A stretch of 64,000 nt of DNA, from the NCBI RefSeq assembly GCF_000264995.1, contig NW_006767433.1:4570967-4634966 (forward strand). Direction: 5' to 3'. Under the pieces are notes generated by a model that was not told the origin of the DNA, ran no database searches, and worked only from the letters and a program-made list of their open reading frames with translations. The DNA is from Punctularia strigosozonata HHB-11173 SS5. Its lineage: Eukaryota > Basidiomycota > Agaricomycetes > Corticiales > Punctulariaceae. Positions 10,353-23,423 of this stretch are shown one piece after another (position 1 is the first letter of the stretch; every line of letters starts with the position of its first letter). The translations under genes and the position numbers were made by a program.

Positions 10353-13300
10353 CGGGTCGCGCGGGTCGCCTGGGGCGAAGGTAAGATCGGCAGTCGCCTG
10401 GAGGAACCGCGAGAGGGAACGACCGAGGAATTCAGACGCGGTCGCTCATATTCTTATTCTCATCCTCGGCGGATCCAGGGCGGGGCTTGAGCACGAGCCC
10501 TTCCGCTAGAACAGGTCCAGAGAAACGAACGCCACGTGCTCTCGCGCCTGCAAGCGCCCATCCGCGAAGTAGCAGGCGGCGCTGCCTTACCTCTTTCGCT
10601 TCTGCTACTCCCATGCTCACCCTCGATCGCGACCGCCGGAGCGTGTATCCAGCATGGCGCTGCCGACACATACTCAAACATACCCACTCGTGCCGGGAGC
10701 AGGAGCGCCTTCGTACGGCAACATACACTGTTTTTACGTCGCCCAACGGCATGCTCTCCGCCAAGCCATCTGCCATGTTCGCCCACGTTACATTGTCTCT
10801 GCGACGATGCAGAAAAATTCGGCCCTCCGAACAGTTGTTCATGCTCCGAAACGTGGAGCGCCGTAAACCAACTATGGAGACGCTCACGGTTATCGATCGA
10901 TTCACAACTGCATCGCAGATGCCTTCTCGCCCCCTTTTCATACGTTTCGTCTATGGATGCATCCGACAGAGTTCATGGAAGCATGCAGCTGATCACCACT
11001 GGCTGTATTAAAAGAGTTTCATTATCTTCTGGGCCTTCAGTGCTGCTATCACTTTGACCCCCTAACCCCGCTTACCCCACTCGGGGCGGGATCCGGACTG
11101 TCCGGTTGAATTCCTGGTGCCTGTTCTGGCCACAACGAACCTACCGCATTGGGGAGTACAGCGTCGCGCGATGATCTGCGTCATTCCTCGCTTCACCCAG
11201 CGTGTGTGCTCAACAGTCAGCGACGAGCAGTCTTCCTGGCTGTCAGCGGTCAGCAAGCCCGAAAGTCCCTTACGCGTGGTCCGCCCCTGGTTCTATCATA
11301 ATTGCTCCCAGTTCACGCGGTACAGTCTGGCCGCAGTCAGTCGGCGGTGCGCCTCGGCAAATCAGCTTGGTGATGTCGGAGATAACGACATGCCTCCATT
11401 CCAGCCTATTCTGACCGTTCTGTTCTTCGAGTTCTAGTTGCGGTTTCTCTTCACCTCAAACAGTCACCTCGAGCCATGAATTTTCACTGGCTTCTTAGGT
11501 TTATATTGGCGGCGACATCCATGCCTAGGACATGGCATCCGCCTGGACCAATCGAACGTCTTCAGATCGCTCGTAGCGGGGTCAAAACATTCCATTCCTG
11601 CCAATATCTACCGTCAACGTTCTTCTTACCCCGATCGCTGCCTTTCTGAGCTCGCTACTGTGCCTTTGAGAGGCCGTTGCCAGCCTCCGGGCTATCTCCT
11701 GCTACCTTGCGACGCTTAGATGAAGTTCCATCGAAGGAGCGTCATGCAAGTGCTGTGACGTCTCGTTCATTTTGTTGCAGGTATTCTATGGCGCCCCTGT
11801 TCACGCTGACCGTTGTTTCTATGAGCTTGGTCGTCACGTTCATCTTCTCGAAGAACTTCCAGGTTCATTCACCAAATTAATCCCGGCACGCCTGTGATCC
11901 GCATTTGTGAATGGTCGTGCTCGGAAATACCCCGAAGATGACATGCGTTCCTGTTTCGAGCTCTGTAATCTTGGACTTTCGGCGCTCTTCTATCTGCACA
12001 TTGAGATCCACCCTGCGCAGTCCGATACCCTCATATCGATGGCGAAGCATCACATCGCGCTCACCGTACGATTCTCCGTATCTGCCTTCGGCGGCCTGTT
12101 TGGGGCGTGTTAAAACAAGGTTAGCCTTCATTCCAGGGCACGTCGTGGCATTCGTCATGTGTTGCCCAAATTCGCTCGGATAAGCGTCTATCCAGTCACC
12201 GAATGTATGCAAACCGTCGCATGGTTGATATCGACTCTTCACCGGGTCACTCGGAGCTCAGAAAATAATAGGCCGCTTTTTTGGGATCAACGTCTCTAAG
12301 GGGCTAATCGGCATCGATCTCTGAGAACAAAGAGCTCATCCGGATCAATACAGTATTGGTACCGCTCGTACTGGGAGACAGCTAGGCCGCAACGCCCATC
12401 CTATCGCACCTGTTTGCTACCTACCTGCATTTTGGAGACCTCGAGCCTGCTTCAAGTCAGCGCATGTTGAACATTGGATGAAATATGCTTCTCTCCGACG
12501 ACACATCGCCGTGCTTCTTCTTCCCCCGTTCCATCGGTCCGGAAGGAGATCCACCACCGGCAGAGATTCCTCAATTTTCCTCCAGGAACTCGTATATTGA
12601 GACTCACTACACTTGTACTGCATAGAAGCATGCCGAGTAATTATTCGGTCCAGGCGATGCTAGGGCCGTTGGTCTCGAATCGGTCGTAGGAGGGGCCCTA
12701 TTGACGTAAATAACCTTTTTTTGGGTGGTACGTCTGGGACTGTATGAACGGCTTCCTTTCAAGTCCTGCCAACTGCCTTCGCTGGGAAAGAGACTGCTCC
12801 TGCGATTTGCAACACTCATCAACCGGATGCGCACGGATCTCAACTACATATGCACTTCACTCTACGCTGTTGGCAGCCAACGGATCATTATTACTATATC
12901 ATCCACACGGCATCGCTTATGCTCTTCTTGCTGGGTATGGTCCTTGACACGACCCGGCGAAGTCACGGAGAGAGTACGCGGTTCAGCGGCTATTTTTTCA
13001 TATTTTATTATTATTTACAACCGCATGTTCGAGCTGTCTGCTGTTCCTGCATTGATACGGATGATATCGACGAAGATTGTTCGTCCGACGGTTAAACGGG
13101 CTAAGCACGCGACCCTGACCTCCCCGATCAGCTGGACAGCAGCTAGCTGATACTCGAGAGGTGTAGGTATGAGCGTGATCTCTAGAAATTTGAACATACT
13201 TACTGCAGCACGGTGTGCCGCAGCGGTCACAGAGTCAACGCAAGATAAGCTCTTCACAAGTGCGAAGCATATTTCCATGACGACTTCGCAGTTTCCTTGG

Positions 13301-14018
13301 GGGTGAGCGAACACAAGGAAGCCCTCTCGTTAGACTGCATTCACGTGTGATCTGGCGAAGAAGCCATCGCGTACCGAGCCTCGAAGCCTGTTCACCCATT
13401 TTTTTTCTTTCGAAAGATCGGCCAGATGCGTCCAGGGCGCCTTCGCCTTAATTACAAAGATGCGACGGGCTTGATCTCAATTCATCACGACATCGTGCAA
13501 ACGCTTCCGAGAAGCATTGGACAGTCAACACCGACCCAATATCCTTGTACAAGACCGCTACATAGTGACGGAGCTTCCTCCCGATTTTAATTTTATATGC
13601 TACGTTCCAATACGAGGCCCTGTGCAGTAATGACAGCTAGGATAGGAAGAATGAAGGGGGTAATTATGCCACACAGAAATAAACACCAGCTCATCCGTAT
13701 ATGCTCAGAAATCGCGAGCCTTGTAGTCACTCTGCGCCTCATGATCGAAGCCGGTCTGCCTGCCGCTGTCGTCCTCGGCTACCGCAAAGGTTTCCATCTA
13801 ATTGGACAAATTTAGAAAGAACACAGGTGACGGTGACGAGTAATATATTCACCTTCACATGAACACCGGTATCAAGACCCGTTGCACGTGGCGCAGTGAC
13901 GCGTCCACTGGATAGTGGTGCACTGCCGCTGCCGCTGCTAAGGAAGGCGGTTCAATTGAAGTCACCTCGAGAGGAAGGCGATGCGCTCACTAGACATTCA
14001 GTGACTGGCTGAAGTTAC
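10353..14018. other. 3.7-kb gene-poor region
   Basis: Only short overlapping open frames occur, with no recognisable motif and no consistent splice pattern. The GC-rich part at 10430-10950 could hold a 5' exon of the transcription factor (minus-strand stretch KEVRQRRLLLRGWALAGARA) but I cannot connect it. From 12.2 to 13.9 kb the sequence is AT-richer and looks like decayed intergenic DNA. No terminal inverted repeats or tandem arrays seen. Confidence 0.45.
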
Positions 14019-15123
14019 TCAGCCGGCGGAACGCGCGGGTAGCGACGATCTGAGTAGCTGGTGAGTATCGGCCGAAACACGACGGCCGGTCCAACTCACA
14101 GTCGAGGCCGTGGCCGCGGGGACGACGAACATGATGCTCATCACCGCATTCAAGTTCATGACCATGAATATAGTTGCGATGGTGTTGGCGACGAATCTGT
14201 ATGCGTTTCGCAAGGTAAGAGACGAACGAGGAGCAGGCTCGAACAGAACACATACGCGATCACGAAGTAAATCAGACCGTCGGTGAAGAGGAGGCGGGTG
14301 AGCGAGCTGTGTCCGCTTCGAGGTCGTGCCAGCTTGACTGCGTTGAGGAGCATCGTGACGAAGTCAAAGCACATGGTGTATATGAATAGAATGATGCTGA
14401 TTTTGAGGTTTGTATGCGTCACTGCACACCCGCCCGTACCGGGAACGGAGATGGCCGTCACTGAGAGACCTGTGAGAGATCGTAAAGTTAGGATTGAATT
14501 GAAATACGAAAACAATGCGGTCACGCGTACCTTGGAACAAAATTGCCCAGTGACCCAAGATGACGAGGACTAGCGCGCCGGTGAGGATCTTGTTGTCTGA
14601 CCAGACGGCCATAGTGCGAATAGCAAGATTGAGAGATGGCAGGGCAACCGACGCATCGCCGACAAACTGGATGTACGTGTACAAGGGTGTACATTGCAGC
14701 GTAGACCTGGGAAGCAGCGATGCATGTAAGCAGAGCATACGCTACTGAACGGTAGGAGGCGACGTACGAGTGCGAGTTTTGTACAATGGCGAATCCAATA
14801 CATACTCCGACCATACTATATCGATTGAGTAGGTAGAAGATCTACGTTTCCTGAGTAACCGACCACTATCCATGAAGAGAATTAGGACGTACCATAGGCC
14901 ATCGGAACCGGCGCTTGCCAGTAGCGATGTCCCAGTCGAATTGGAGAGCAGTGGCCCACTCCCATAGGTAGAGACCGATGCAGGCGTGCACGAGGTTATT
15001 GAAAACCGCTATAATTCAAATTGATAATAATAACGAGGTAATCTGAGATTCATCTCGCATCGGGCCTACGCGACACTCACTGGCGTCCTGAGTGATCTCT
15101 GCCTCCGAGTTCCAGTCGACCAT
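14019..15123 (-). CDS. DUF6533-like seven-helix membrane protein
   Basis: Basidiomycete-specific polytopic membrane protein of unknown function. It starts MVDWNSEAEITQDA at 15123. The following exons give TVFNNLVHACIGLYLWEW, FRWPMIFYLLNRYSMVGV, CTPLYTYIQFVGDASVAL, LNLAIRTMAVWSDNKILT, LVLVILGHWAILFQG and a last exon with FVANTIATIFMVMNLNAVMS. The hydrophobic blocks suggest about seven membrane spans. The order of motifs (LNRY, Q.LYT.IQ...D, RT.AVW, the ILGHW helix, NL..VMS) is that of the family common in Agaricomycetes. It stands alone in a gene-poor region. The internal splice sites of the two middle exons are less certain than the ends. Confidence 0.75.
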
Positions 15124-17072
15124 AGCGCTTGTGAAGGAAGAGGGAGCGGGGGGAAGGAGGGCGGGCGCGTTTTCATTTCGGGGATTACTGCACGCTTTTC
15201 AGTGACCCTGAGCCGTCGGCGACTTCTCGTCAAAGGGTGGGCTAGAAAGGTCCCGCCCAAGAAGCGTCTGTGGCGGCCTAAGCGAGAGCAATTCAATTTC
15301 GGTTAGCAACGGTGCGAACCAAACTCAACTTTACGCACTTGTAATTCCGAAGCACATCTTCGTGGACTTGGGTGTCCGTGCGCGATGGCTCGAAGACGAA
15401 GACGAAAGTATTGTATGGGTGTACGATACATCGCAAACGTCGGGGCATACGAAGGCTATCTTTGGGCCGATCGCGTTGGATGAGAGGTTGATCCCCGCCG
15501 CGGCCAAGGCAACATCACGCAGCGTCGAAGCGCTCCGAGATGTGTTTGCCGGGTCACGTGAGCAACAAGCTTGAACGTTTGCCGAAATGTGGGGCACCCC
15601 TGCAGGGGATATCTCACGTCGAACCGCGAAAAAAGCTATGTTATTGCGACCGAAGAATGGCCCGCTGATGCGCTCATGGAGTTTGAGTGTGTCTCCACAC
15701 CAGGACGCGATACGCTGCGCCATCCGTTTCCATGCAAATGAGCACCCGCCTTTCGTAAGTAACGTCCATCGTGTGAGGGCATCGATGTCGTTCTGATGTC
15801 ACTTAGGCAAGCCTTCTCCGTGTCGCATATTGCAGTCGATGGATGAACGAGGAGTAGTCGGGCAGTCATTTTGCACCAGAGCCGACGAATTCGGGGGAAG
15901 TTCGGGAATGTCAATGTAGACGTGGGGAGCGGGCGGGATTAAATTGAGCACACATACAGAGACGAAGCCTTCCACACAGTGCTTTCCATTTTTGCGGGAT
16001 TCTTTCGAGAATTAAGTGCCATCCCATTCAGATGAATTGCCTGAGTGGCGTTCCTGGTAGGAGGAGTTTCACAGGCAGTCCAAGCCCTCACGCGAGTTTC
16101 AAGGGTATTCTGTCTACACACGAGATCCCCGCCGTCAGCATATATTGCCCTGTTGTCTCAGCCACCAACGGGAATGCGCACGGTACCTCGGGCAGCGCAA
16201 AGAGACACTGAACGGCGAATCAGACAAGACCGGTGGATAGGAAGAAGGCGGGTTGGGAGGCTATCGCCGATATGCCGCCCACAATCTTGATTGCGGCTTT
16301 GAAGAACGTTAACCGTACAGAGTATGATAGCTGAGCCAGAGTTACAGTGCCGCTTTGAAAGCAGAAGTGAGCATAATTGAGGATCCGAGACACGCATGAG
16401 GGCGGGGCGCTAGGGGGTCGCCCTGACAAAGTTATGGCATGCCGCAGACGATGCCTTGTCAGAAAGACATCCAGTAGACATGGGATGAGAAGCAGGCGCA
16501 ATGATACCTTTCGGTGCCTTATTGCCTCTGCCAGATACTGAGACAAGAGGGGTGTCTTGGCGAAGTTGAGGAGCAAAGTGAAACCATGAGACATTCTTAC
16601 GGATCAAGATATCTCCCACGCTTAGTTATGTAGGTATGTTGCTCTTTCTCCGATCCATCCTCATCTATTCATGCTCTACGCTCAGAAATGCTCCCTTTTC
16701 GAAGACTTGAGAGTTTTGCTGGTATCTGCACTCATGTAAGAACTACGCTGCGAATGATTGCTGTACACCCAGAGGATACCAGCCAGCATTTGGCTGTAGC
16801 GGTCATGTCTACCCTCATTCCTGTCGTAAATTCCTCCGTGACCGTTCATTCCTCTTTGCGACTATCTAACACAAGAGGCTCGCCGCTGGCCGAGCAACTC
16901 TGCCCCTCCCCTGCTCGGTGAGACCACGTGGTGAAACGACCTAACGACTATCGGCGGCCTGCCCATCTCTTCTCGAAGTGAGCGTCCACCGGTCCGTGAA
17001 GTGTGATATGCCAGGTCGTCTACTCGGAACGTTTGTCGAGCAACGGGCTCGAGGATCAACAGGCAAGGCACA
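15124..17072. other. 2-kb region without a recognised gene
   Basis: Several short open frames overlap on both strands. One minus-strand stretch at 16220-16350 (KAAIKIVGGISAIASQPAF) looks weakly hydrophobic but is not flanked by related exons. I see no repeat and assign nothing. Confidence 0.4.
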
Positions 17073-17080
17073 TATAAAAT
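17073..17080 (+). promoter_or_regulatory. TATA box before the Vps62-like pseudogene
   Basis: TATAAAAT lies 44 bases before the ATG at 17117, so the promoter element survives although the gene is broken. Confidence 0.45.
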
Positions 17081-17116
17081 CACCTTGCGCTTTTCGCGTC
17101 CCAGCGGGGCGCCACA

Positions 17117-17641
17117 ATGGCACTCCGTACGGCGTTCTTGGCTCTCGCAGTGATCTCTTTACACGCTTTGCAGATTTTGGCGGCGAACGTCAAACGCGCA
17201 CCGGCTCTGCCATCCTGTGTCCTCAATTACGCGCCGTACTCTCACCTGTGGTCCGAAGAGCAATGGTGGCCATCGGACATCGCCACGCACGTCCAGCACG
17301 TCGTACCCCGAGGTCGACTACGTTGCGGTCGCGCCGTCTGTGACGCTCGCCAACTTGTCCTCCCTCGCCTCGGACGTGTACCTCACCTCGAAGGACGACG
17401 TGGAGGACAACCCGGTGTGGCTGCTGAGCGCGTTCAACACGCCGAGTTCGACGGGTTACAGCGCGGCTCCGGCGACTATCATCGCGGTCGAGAAGAGCGA
17501 TGAGCCGACTGGTACGCGGTCCGCATTCGTATGCCAGGGAATGAGCTTTGACCGATGGGGCGATCAGGTCCGATCGGAAAGAACTTGGCCCGGACGACGG
17601 TGTGCGAGAAGGACGATTGCACGATCGTGACTTCGATATGA
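17117..17641 (+). pseudogene. Vps62-like secreted protein, broken
   Basis: Remnant of the fungal Vps62-like (vacuolar protein sorting 62) family. A signal peptide MALRTAFLALAVISLHAL is followed by VLNYAPYSHLWSEEQWWPSD. The next family segment, EVDYVAVAPSVTLANLSS, then SDVYLTSKDDVEDNPVWLL and ATIIAVEKSDEPTG, lies in a frame one base off; the run of C at 17310-17313 appears to have one base too many. The central half of the family (the FYFYFYSYN-type core with the GDWEH motif) is absent. A segment ending CEKDDCTIVTSI with a stop at 17639-17641 may be the old C-terminus, which would imply an internal deletion. The frameshift plus missing core makes a functional product unlikely. Confidence 0.65.
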
Positions 17642-17643
17642 GC

Positions 17644-18124
17644 GAGTAGACCCGGCATCGCAAGTCTTGGTGGATTCGGGCAGAGGCGGCGTCTCGGACC
17701 GCGTACGTGTGCGCATGTATCATAGGGCGGAGATGGATCAAAACCAGAGTAAGTACGATGAGCAGACGGTATCGGATCTTGAGCTCGAGCTACTGCTGCG
17801 AGGCCGTACGGTATGAATCGGAGGGCACCGGGGGCAAATGAGAGAGACGGCGATAATATAGGAGGGCGATGGGGCGGCTAATGCGATCTGAGAGGGCGTT
17901 GAGGGGGCCCTAAGCGTTCTCGGAGAGTCCCAGGCCAGCGTAAACGGTGTAGCCGACAGGAGCCATGGCGGCGTCGGGGGCCAAGCGGGGCTGGGAACGG
18001 GGCGTTATCACGCGTTCAATCCGGATCCGCGGCCGACTTGTTATGTGCATAGACCACAGACCTGATCAGCTCCAGCTGCTCCGCCGCATACGACCTGCGC
18101 TCCCTCCCACCTCTGACCTCCACC
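17644..18124. other. Intergenic: hexokinase upstream region
   Basis: No gene seen. This 480-base stretch between the Vps62-like remnant and the hexokinase ATG should hold the hexokinase promoter. I could not pick out a clear TATA box. Confidence 0.45.
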
Positions 18125-20530
18125 ATGCCATCCCCGTCTGGCACCCCGTCCGTCTCGCGTCGCGGCAGCGGCAGCGTCACCCTCCCCACCGGCCAGACCC
18201 TCGCCTTCCACACCCGCACCCAAGATGAGAAGAGCGAAGATCTCCCTCACGCAACCAAGAAGTACGCCCCGATCCAGCTCGTGGTCGTCGCCCGGAGCTG
18301 ACATACGTGACCCCCCATGCATCTCCAGGACCATGGCGGATCACCTCCGCAAATACGAAGCTCTGTGAGCACGGATCCTATCGGCTCCCGTCCGCGAATA
18401 CGAGCAGACGGACGACCCTCTCACATCCTAGCTTTACCCTCACCCCGCAACGCATGCGCATGATCGTCGAGGCCTTCAAGGAGACCCTCGAGCTCGGATT
18501 GTCAAAGCCGGAGCAGGTCGTGGTACGCCGATCCTCCTCGGTCAGCTCTGTTTAGCAGCAACTCATGGAATGAAGCCCATGTTACCGACGTTCGTCTTCG
18601 GCTGGCCGACCGGCAAGGAAACGGGCGACTACCTCGCCATCGATCTCGGCGGCACCAACCTACGCTGTTGCTTGGTCACCATCGGCGGCGATGGCAAATT
18701 CGAGATGACGCAAAGCAAGTACCGTCTCACGGAGGAGCAGAAGCAGGAAGGTACGTAATCGCCGCTTCTCCACCCCTGCACCTTCCGGTTACTTTCCATC
18801 TGCCTAGGCGGGGAGTAGAGGGACTGACTCGTGGATCACGCCGTGTAGATGGCCAAAAACTCTTCGATTTCTGCGCCGAGTGCCTGAAGACCTTTATCGA
18901 AACACACACCTACAAGACCGGCGACTCGGAAGCAGGCCTCATCAAACGAGGAGATATCCTTCCTCTCGGCTTTACTGCACGTCGCTTTTCCTCCTCGCGT
19001 GATGGCTGTTGACTGGTTTTTCCCGATATTAGTTCTCGTATCCATGCGTGTATGTCGTCCTTTCCCCCCTGTCATTCGCACCTGAGCTTAAGGACTGTGT
19101 AGCCAAGAACGTATCGATCACGCTGTGCTCATTCGCTGGACAAAAGGCTTCGGGGCGGCCAACACCGAAGGGAAAAACGTCGCGGAGATGTTCCAGAAAT
19201 CCCTCGACCGATACGTGCGTGCCATAAACCGCTCTCTCTCCTCTGGACGGGATTGCTGAAGGGATAACGTCATATTGACAGCAAGTGCCGGTGCGCCTCA
19301 CCGCCGTCATCAACGATACGACCGGAACACTCATCGCCTCCCACTACGTCAACCCGAGGACACGCATCGCCGTTATCTTCGGTACCGGCTGCAACGCGGC
19401 CTACATGGAGCGCATAGGCGACATTCCCAAGATCGCCCACCTCGGCCTCGATCCGGATGCTCACATGGCGATCAACTGCGAGTGGGTGAGTGCAGCTTTG
19501 ATCCCTTCGTCTGACGAGGACGATGCTGATTCACGTGTGCGTGACGCAGGGTGCATTCGACTCGTTCGAGCATGAACATCTTCCGAGGACAAAGTATGAT
19601 CAGATCGTGGACGAGCAGTCGAACAAGCCCCATGAGCAGTCGTTCGAGGTAAAGAGAGCCCATCCTGCTCCAACACACGTCGAGCTGATGAGCACATCCG
19701 TGTGCACTAGAAACTCATCTCGGGACGGTATCTGGGAGAAATCTTCCGGCTGGTCGTGTGCGAGCTCATCGATCAGGGTCAAATGTTCCTCGGTCAAGAG
19801 ACGTACAAGATCGAGATAGCGTACTCGTTCGACACCGCTTTCCTATCGCTCATGGAATCGTGAGTTCGCCGTTCGCCTTCGTTTCACAATCTCTCCGTGA
19901 CGGAGCTTGACGGGGACTGCCTGTCCGTTCAGGGATCCCACCGACGAACTGCTCATGATCATCGGCGTCTTCTCCCACTTCTTCGCCCTCGAGACGACCC
20001 TGGCCGAACGGCAGTTCTTCCGCGCGCTCGCGAAACTCATCGGCAGGCGCGCGGCGCGGCTCAGCGCGTGCGGCATCGCGGCGATCGTGAGCAAGATGGG
20101 CTACCTCGAGGAGGGCTGCGCGGTTGGCGCCGACGGGTCGCTGTACAACGTGCGTTTCGTGGCTCGTCCACGCACACGCTGAGAGAGAGATGAACGGAAA
20201 AACCTCTCACACGCGTCGTTTCTCCTTCTTTTGCTATCTAGAAATATCCCGGGTTTGCGGAACGCGTGCACGAGGGTCTCCACGATATCTTTGGCGAGAA
20301 GGGAAAGTGGGTGTTGTGCTTCTTCTCCGCGCATATGGTTGGCGTCATGACTGATGCTATGATTCAAGGAATATCGTGACCTACCACGCCGAAGACGGCA
20401 GTGGTGTTGGAAGTGCTATTATTGCTGGCGAGTGCACCCGCTACTTCGCCGTCGATATCTTTCTGACTCGCGTCGTCGTTCAGCAATGACGAAGGCCCGT
20501 AAGGACGCGGGAGTGTTTACCCACGTCTAA
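18125..20530 (+). CDS. Hexokinase
   Basis: Phosphorylates hexoses with ATP at the head of glycolysis; cytosolic. Fourteen exons: 18125-18261, 18329-18364, 18432-18522, 18576-18750, 18849-18976, 19033-19049, 19103-19214, 19282-19485, 19550-19648, 19711-19859, 19933-20149, 20242-20306, 20369-20427 and 20485-20530. Together they give a protein of normal fungal length, about 500 residues. Motifs: LAIDLGGTNLRCC (phosphate 1), LPLGFTFSYPCVQERID (sugar-binding), INDTTGTLIASHYV (phosphate 2 and catalytic Asp), FGTGCNAAYME, and HAEDGSGVGSAII near the end. Exon 6 is only 17 bases and codes for FSYPCV. The introns at 18977 and 20428 need GC donors (GCACGT and GCGAGT) to keep FTFSYP and the IIAAMTKARKDAG tail; splicing at the nearby GT would truncate or shift the protein. 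Confidence 0.95.
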
Positions 20531-20713
20531 GCAAAGGAAAATACAGTGCACCGGATATCTAATGGATGGCGTGTATACTCGTGATGTGTCGCGTTGACGC
20601 CGCATAGACAAAACGAAACGAACAATGTATTCCTAGTGATCCTCTATTGCTGAACGTCGCTGCTCTCATTACTGGAGCTATCGATGTTGATACATACCGA
20701 GCCCGGGCTCTGA

Positions 20714-23423
20714 TCATAGCGTATACCTGAAGTCCGGTGCTCGGTCGCCCAACCTCCTCAGTTCGGCCGGATCGTAGTCCACCCTCCCGTCCGCCTCCGC
20801 TTTGTCCCGGCGGGCGTTGATGCGGCGGTAGTTGAGCACGACGATGGGGACCGCGATCATCCCGATGCCGATGTACATGAGCATGATGCCATCTGCGGAA
20901 TTCAATGGTTCAGAAACAAACATGGGGCGACGAGAGGGAACCGATAACGTACAGCCAAGGACGTATCGTGGAGCATCCTGAGCGCGGAAGATGTTAGACG
21001 CCACGGCGCCTCCGAAGTTGCCGATCCCAATCTGCATCGCCGTACCGACGCCGCGTTTGTACTGGCCCGAGAGGTTGTTCGCCAACCTGCGACATCAAGG
21101 CGTGAGGGGTTTTTCCAAGGATGCGGCGCCGTTCGACTAACCATGCGACCACAGCAGGAAAGGCGGAATAACATCCGCCTACGATGAAGAAGGTCCCCAC
21201 TGCACGGGTCCTTGAGATCGTGTCCGAGAAAAAGTGGACGAAAGCGACTCACGGTACTTGGCACCGATGGACACGGGGGAGATGTTGATGGAAAACCCGA
21301 TGAGACACATGATGTGGCCGATGGTGACGAACGGGAACCTCATCTTGATCCTGTCCGAGATGTTCGCAAAGATGATGATGAGGATCGCTAGGACGTTCGA
21401 CGCGAGTGTCAGAATCCGCAAACTGGTACGCCCGCGCCACAAATACACGTACTCGCAAAGACATATGGTGGAACAGTCAACAACTGAGTCGTCGCCGTGT
21501 CGAACCCGAATCCGTTGATGATCGACCTGAGATTCTTCAAATCAGTATGAACGCCCTTCAGAGCAGTCTCTTGGACGTACGGTAGGAACAGGGTGATGCC
21601 AAAAACTATTTGCAGCTTCAATACGGGTCGAACTTGGGATAGGGCTGCAAACTCACCTGGCGTGATGATTGAGGTATGCACCAGGACATGTAACCACACC
21701 TGCAATAACCGTAAAGTCCCATCGTCAGGTCGAAAGCACTGACCGACCGACCTGCCAATCAGTGAACGCGGCAATCAAATGCCGGGGCTCGAAATGTTCC
21801 TCTTCGCCGACGGAGGAGTTGTCGTACTCTGTCGCCAAGTCAATCGGGGCAGAAAACATCGACCATTGACACGCACTCTTTTTGTGGATCACATAGGCTC
21901 GTTCTTCAGGAGTGAGGAACGTTGCAGTGTCCGGAAAATCGAACAGGACTGTGGAGCGTGTCGGTCCCGAGCGCGATTCCAATAGTGGTCCAGCATGCAT
22001 ACCGAAGAAAGCGATGAAACCGACCACGATAGTCAATAGGCCCTCGAGTATCTTTGGACGTCATCAGTAAGAGGGACAACGAGGATCGCAAGTAGTGGCG
22101 ATCACTCACAAATATCCACGACCATCCGAGGAAGCCGTCGGTGCCGCTCAAGAAACTGATTCCGAACGCCAGGAGACCGGAGAATGCACCTGGGTACATA
22201 TATTCCCGTCATAGAGCGTTCGCGGTTCGACCCTGACGCGCTTACCAGAGGATGCGGCAGCGCCCCAGAATACTGCTATCCGATATTGAAGCTTGTAGCG
22301 GGGGTACCAGATGGACAAACTGTCGCGGCGATCAATGTTGGCCCACGCAGCGATCAAATCGGTTGCTCACTAGTAGATAACGCCAGGGAACAGACCTTTA
22401 TCACACGTCAGACATTTACGGTCAGGAGTAGACTGCGAACAAGAGACCCACCGGCCTCCGCCACACCAAGGAGAAGGCGCGTGCCTACGAGCTGCGGATA
22501 ACTACGAAATTTAAAGTTCATCAGATGCCGATGAACCTCGCGGGGAAGAATCGATCACGCACTTCTTCACAAATCCCATGGACACCCTGTGGGGAAGACC
22601 ATGTTCACAAGGCCGTCACCGCTTAGAGGTACAGCGCAGCTTACATTATGATGCCCCATGCAACCTGGGAGTGAACAGTGTGTGAGCATAGGCATGCTCC
22701 GGGACGTAGACAAAGCCTCGAACCGTGATGCCAGGGAGCCATCTGACCGTAGTTGTTCATGATCAATGTGTTGGGACGACGAAGATAAGACGCACCTTGA
22801 AGGACGAAGCCTCTTAAGGACTAGACTGTGACCACGAGGGATCAATGGGACGTTGAGGGGCACGATTGAAGACACATACTTTGCCGGGCATTCAAACAGA
22901 CAGTATGGCTGATTGATGCACGCGGTGAGCACACAAGGGACCTCGGTACAATGCACGGACGTACGATAAAGTACATCGTCTACGTCGAGGTCAGTTTCGT
23001 AACAAACACGCTTGAGATGGCTCCACATACCAAAGCAATGTTGAACTGGTTACTGGTCATATGCAACGAGGAGAGGATTCCTTGAAGTTTGGCATTCCCT
23101 GCGCAGCGTAGCACCGATGAGCATTGTTTATGCGTGGTGGTTTGGGAGATGTACCGATATTTCCTTCGGGAAGTTGAGCACGATGCCGTAAGAAATCGAA
23201 GCCCTGTACACATACCTCGATCCAGGAAAGATACCAAGTACATGGCGGTGAGCATGGGCATCAACCGGATGTCGATCTTCCTGTACAATCTCTTTTCCTG
23301 CTCGATAGTGAGCTCGGGAGGAGGAGGGCCTTCATCGACGCTCGGGGCCACTTCCTCGAAGACCTCGATGCGTTTCTCGAGGCTGGACGCGGAGGCACGG
23401 GTTTCTTGGGCGATCTCCTTCAT
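20714..23423 (-). CDS. MFS transporter, anion:cation symporter (Dal5-like) family
   Basis: Twelve-helix plasma-membrane permease of the ACS family, whose members import allantoate, nicotinate, pantothenate and similar organic anions; the substrate here is unknown. It starts MKEIAQETRASASS at 23423 and ends PDFRYTL at 20714. Successive exons restore YLVSFLDRG, NIGNAKLQGILSS, FNIALTMYFIPYCLFECPAN, LKRLRPSRWLPGI, VAWGIIMVSMGFVKNYPQ, VGTRLLLGVAEAGLFPGVI, WYPRYKLQYRIAVFWGAA, DFPDTATFLTPEERAYV, DRIKMRFPFVTIGHIMCLI and AQDAPRYVLG. The continuity holds only if exons of 9 bases (23155-23163), 15 bases (22965-22979) and 19 bases (22724-22742) are included. At first sight the 5' half looks decayed; read with these microexons it is intact. 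Confidence 0.85.

Noticed and set aside
12417-13350. Open frames on both strands between 12.4 and 13.4 kb
   Set aside because: Short, AT-rich, without motifs or splice partners; consistent with random frames.
20714-23423. MFS 1 as a pseudogene, because its 5' half shows many stops in simple translation
   Set aside because: Adding short exons with normal splice signals restores the whole family sequence, including NIGNAKL, MYFIPYCLFECPAN and RWLPGI.
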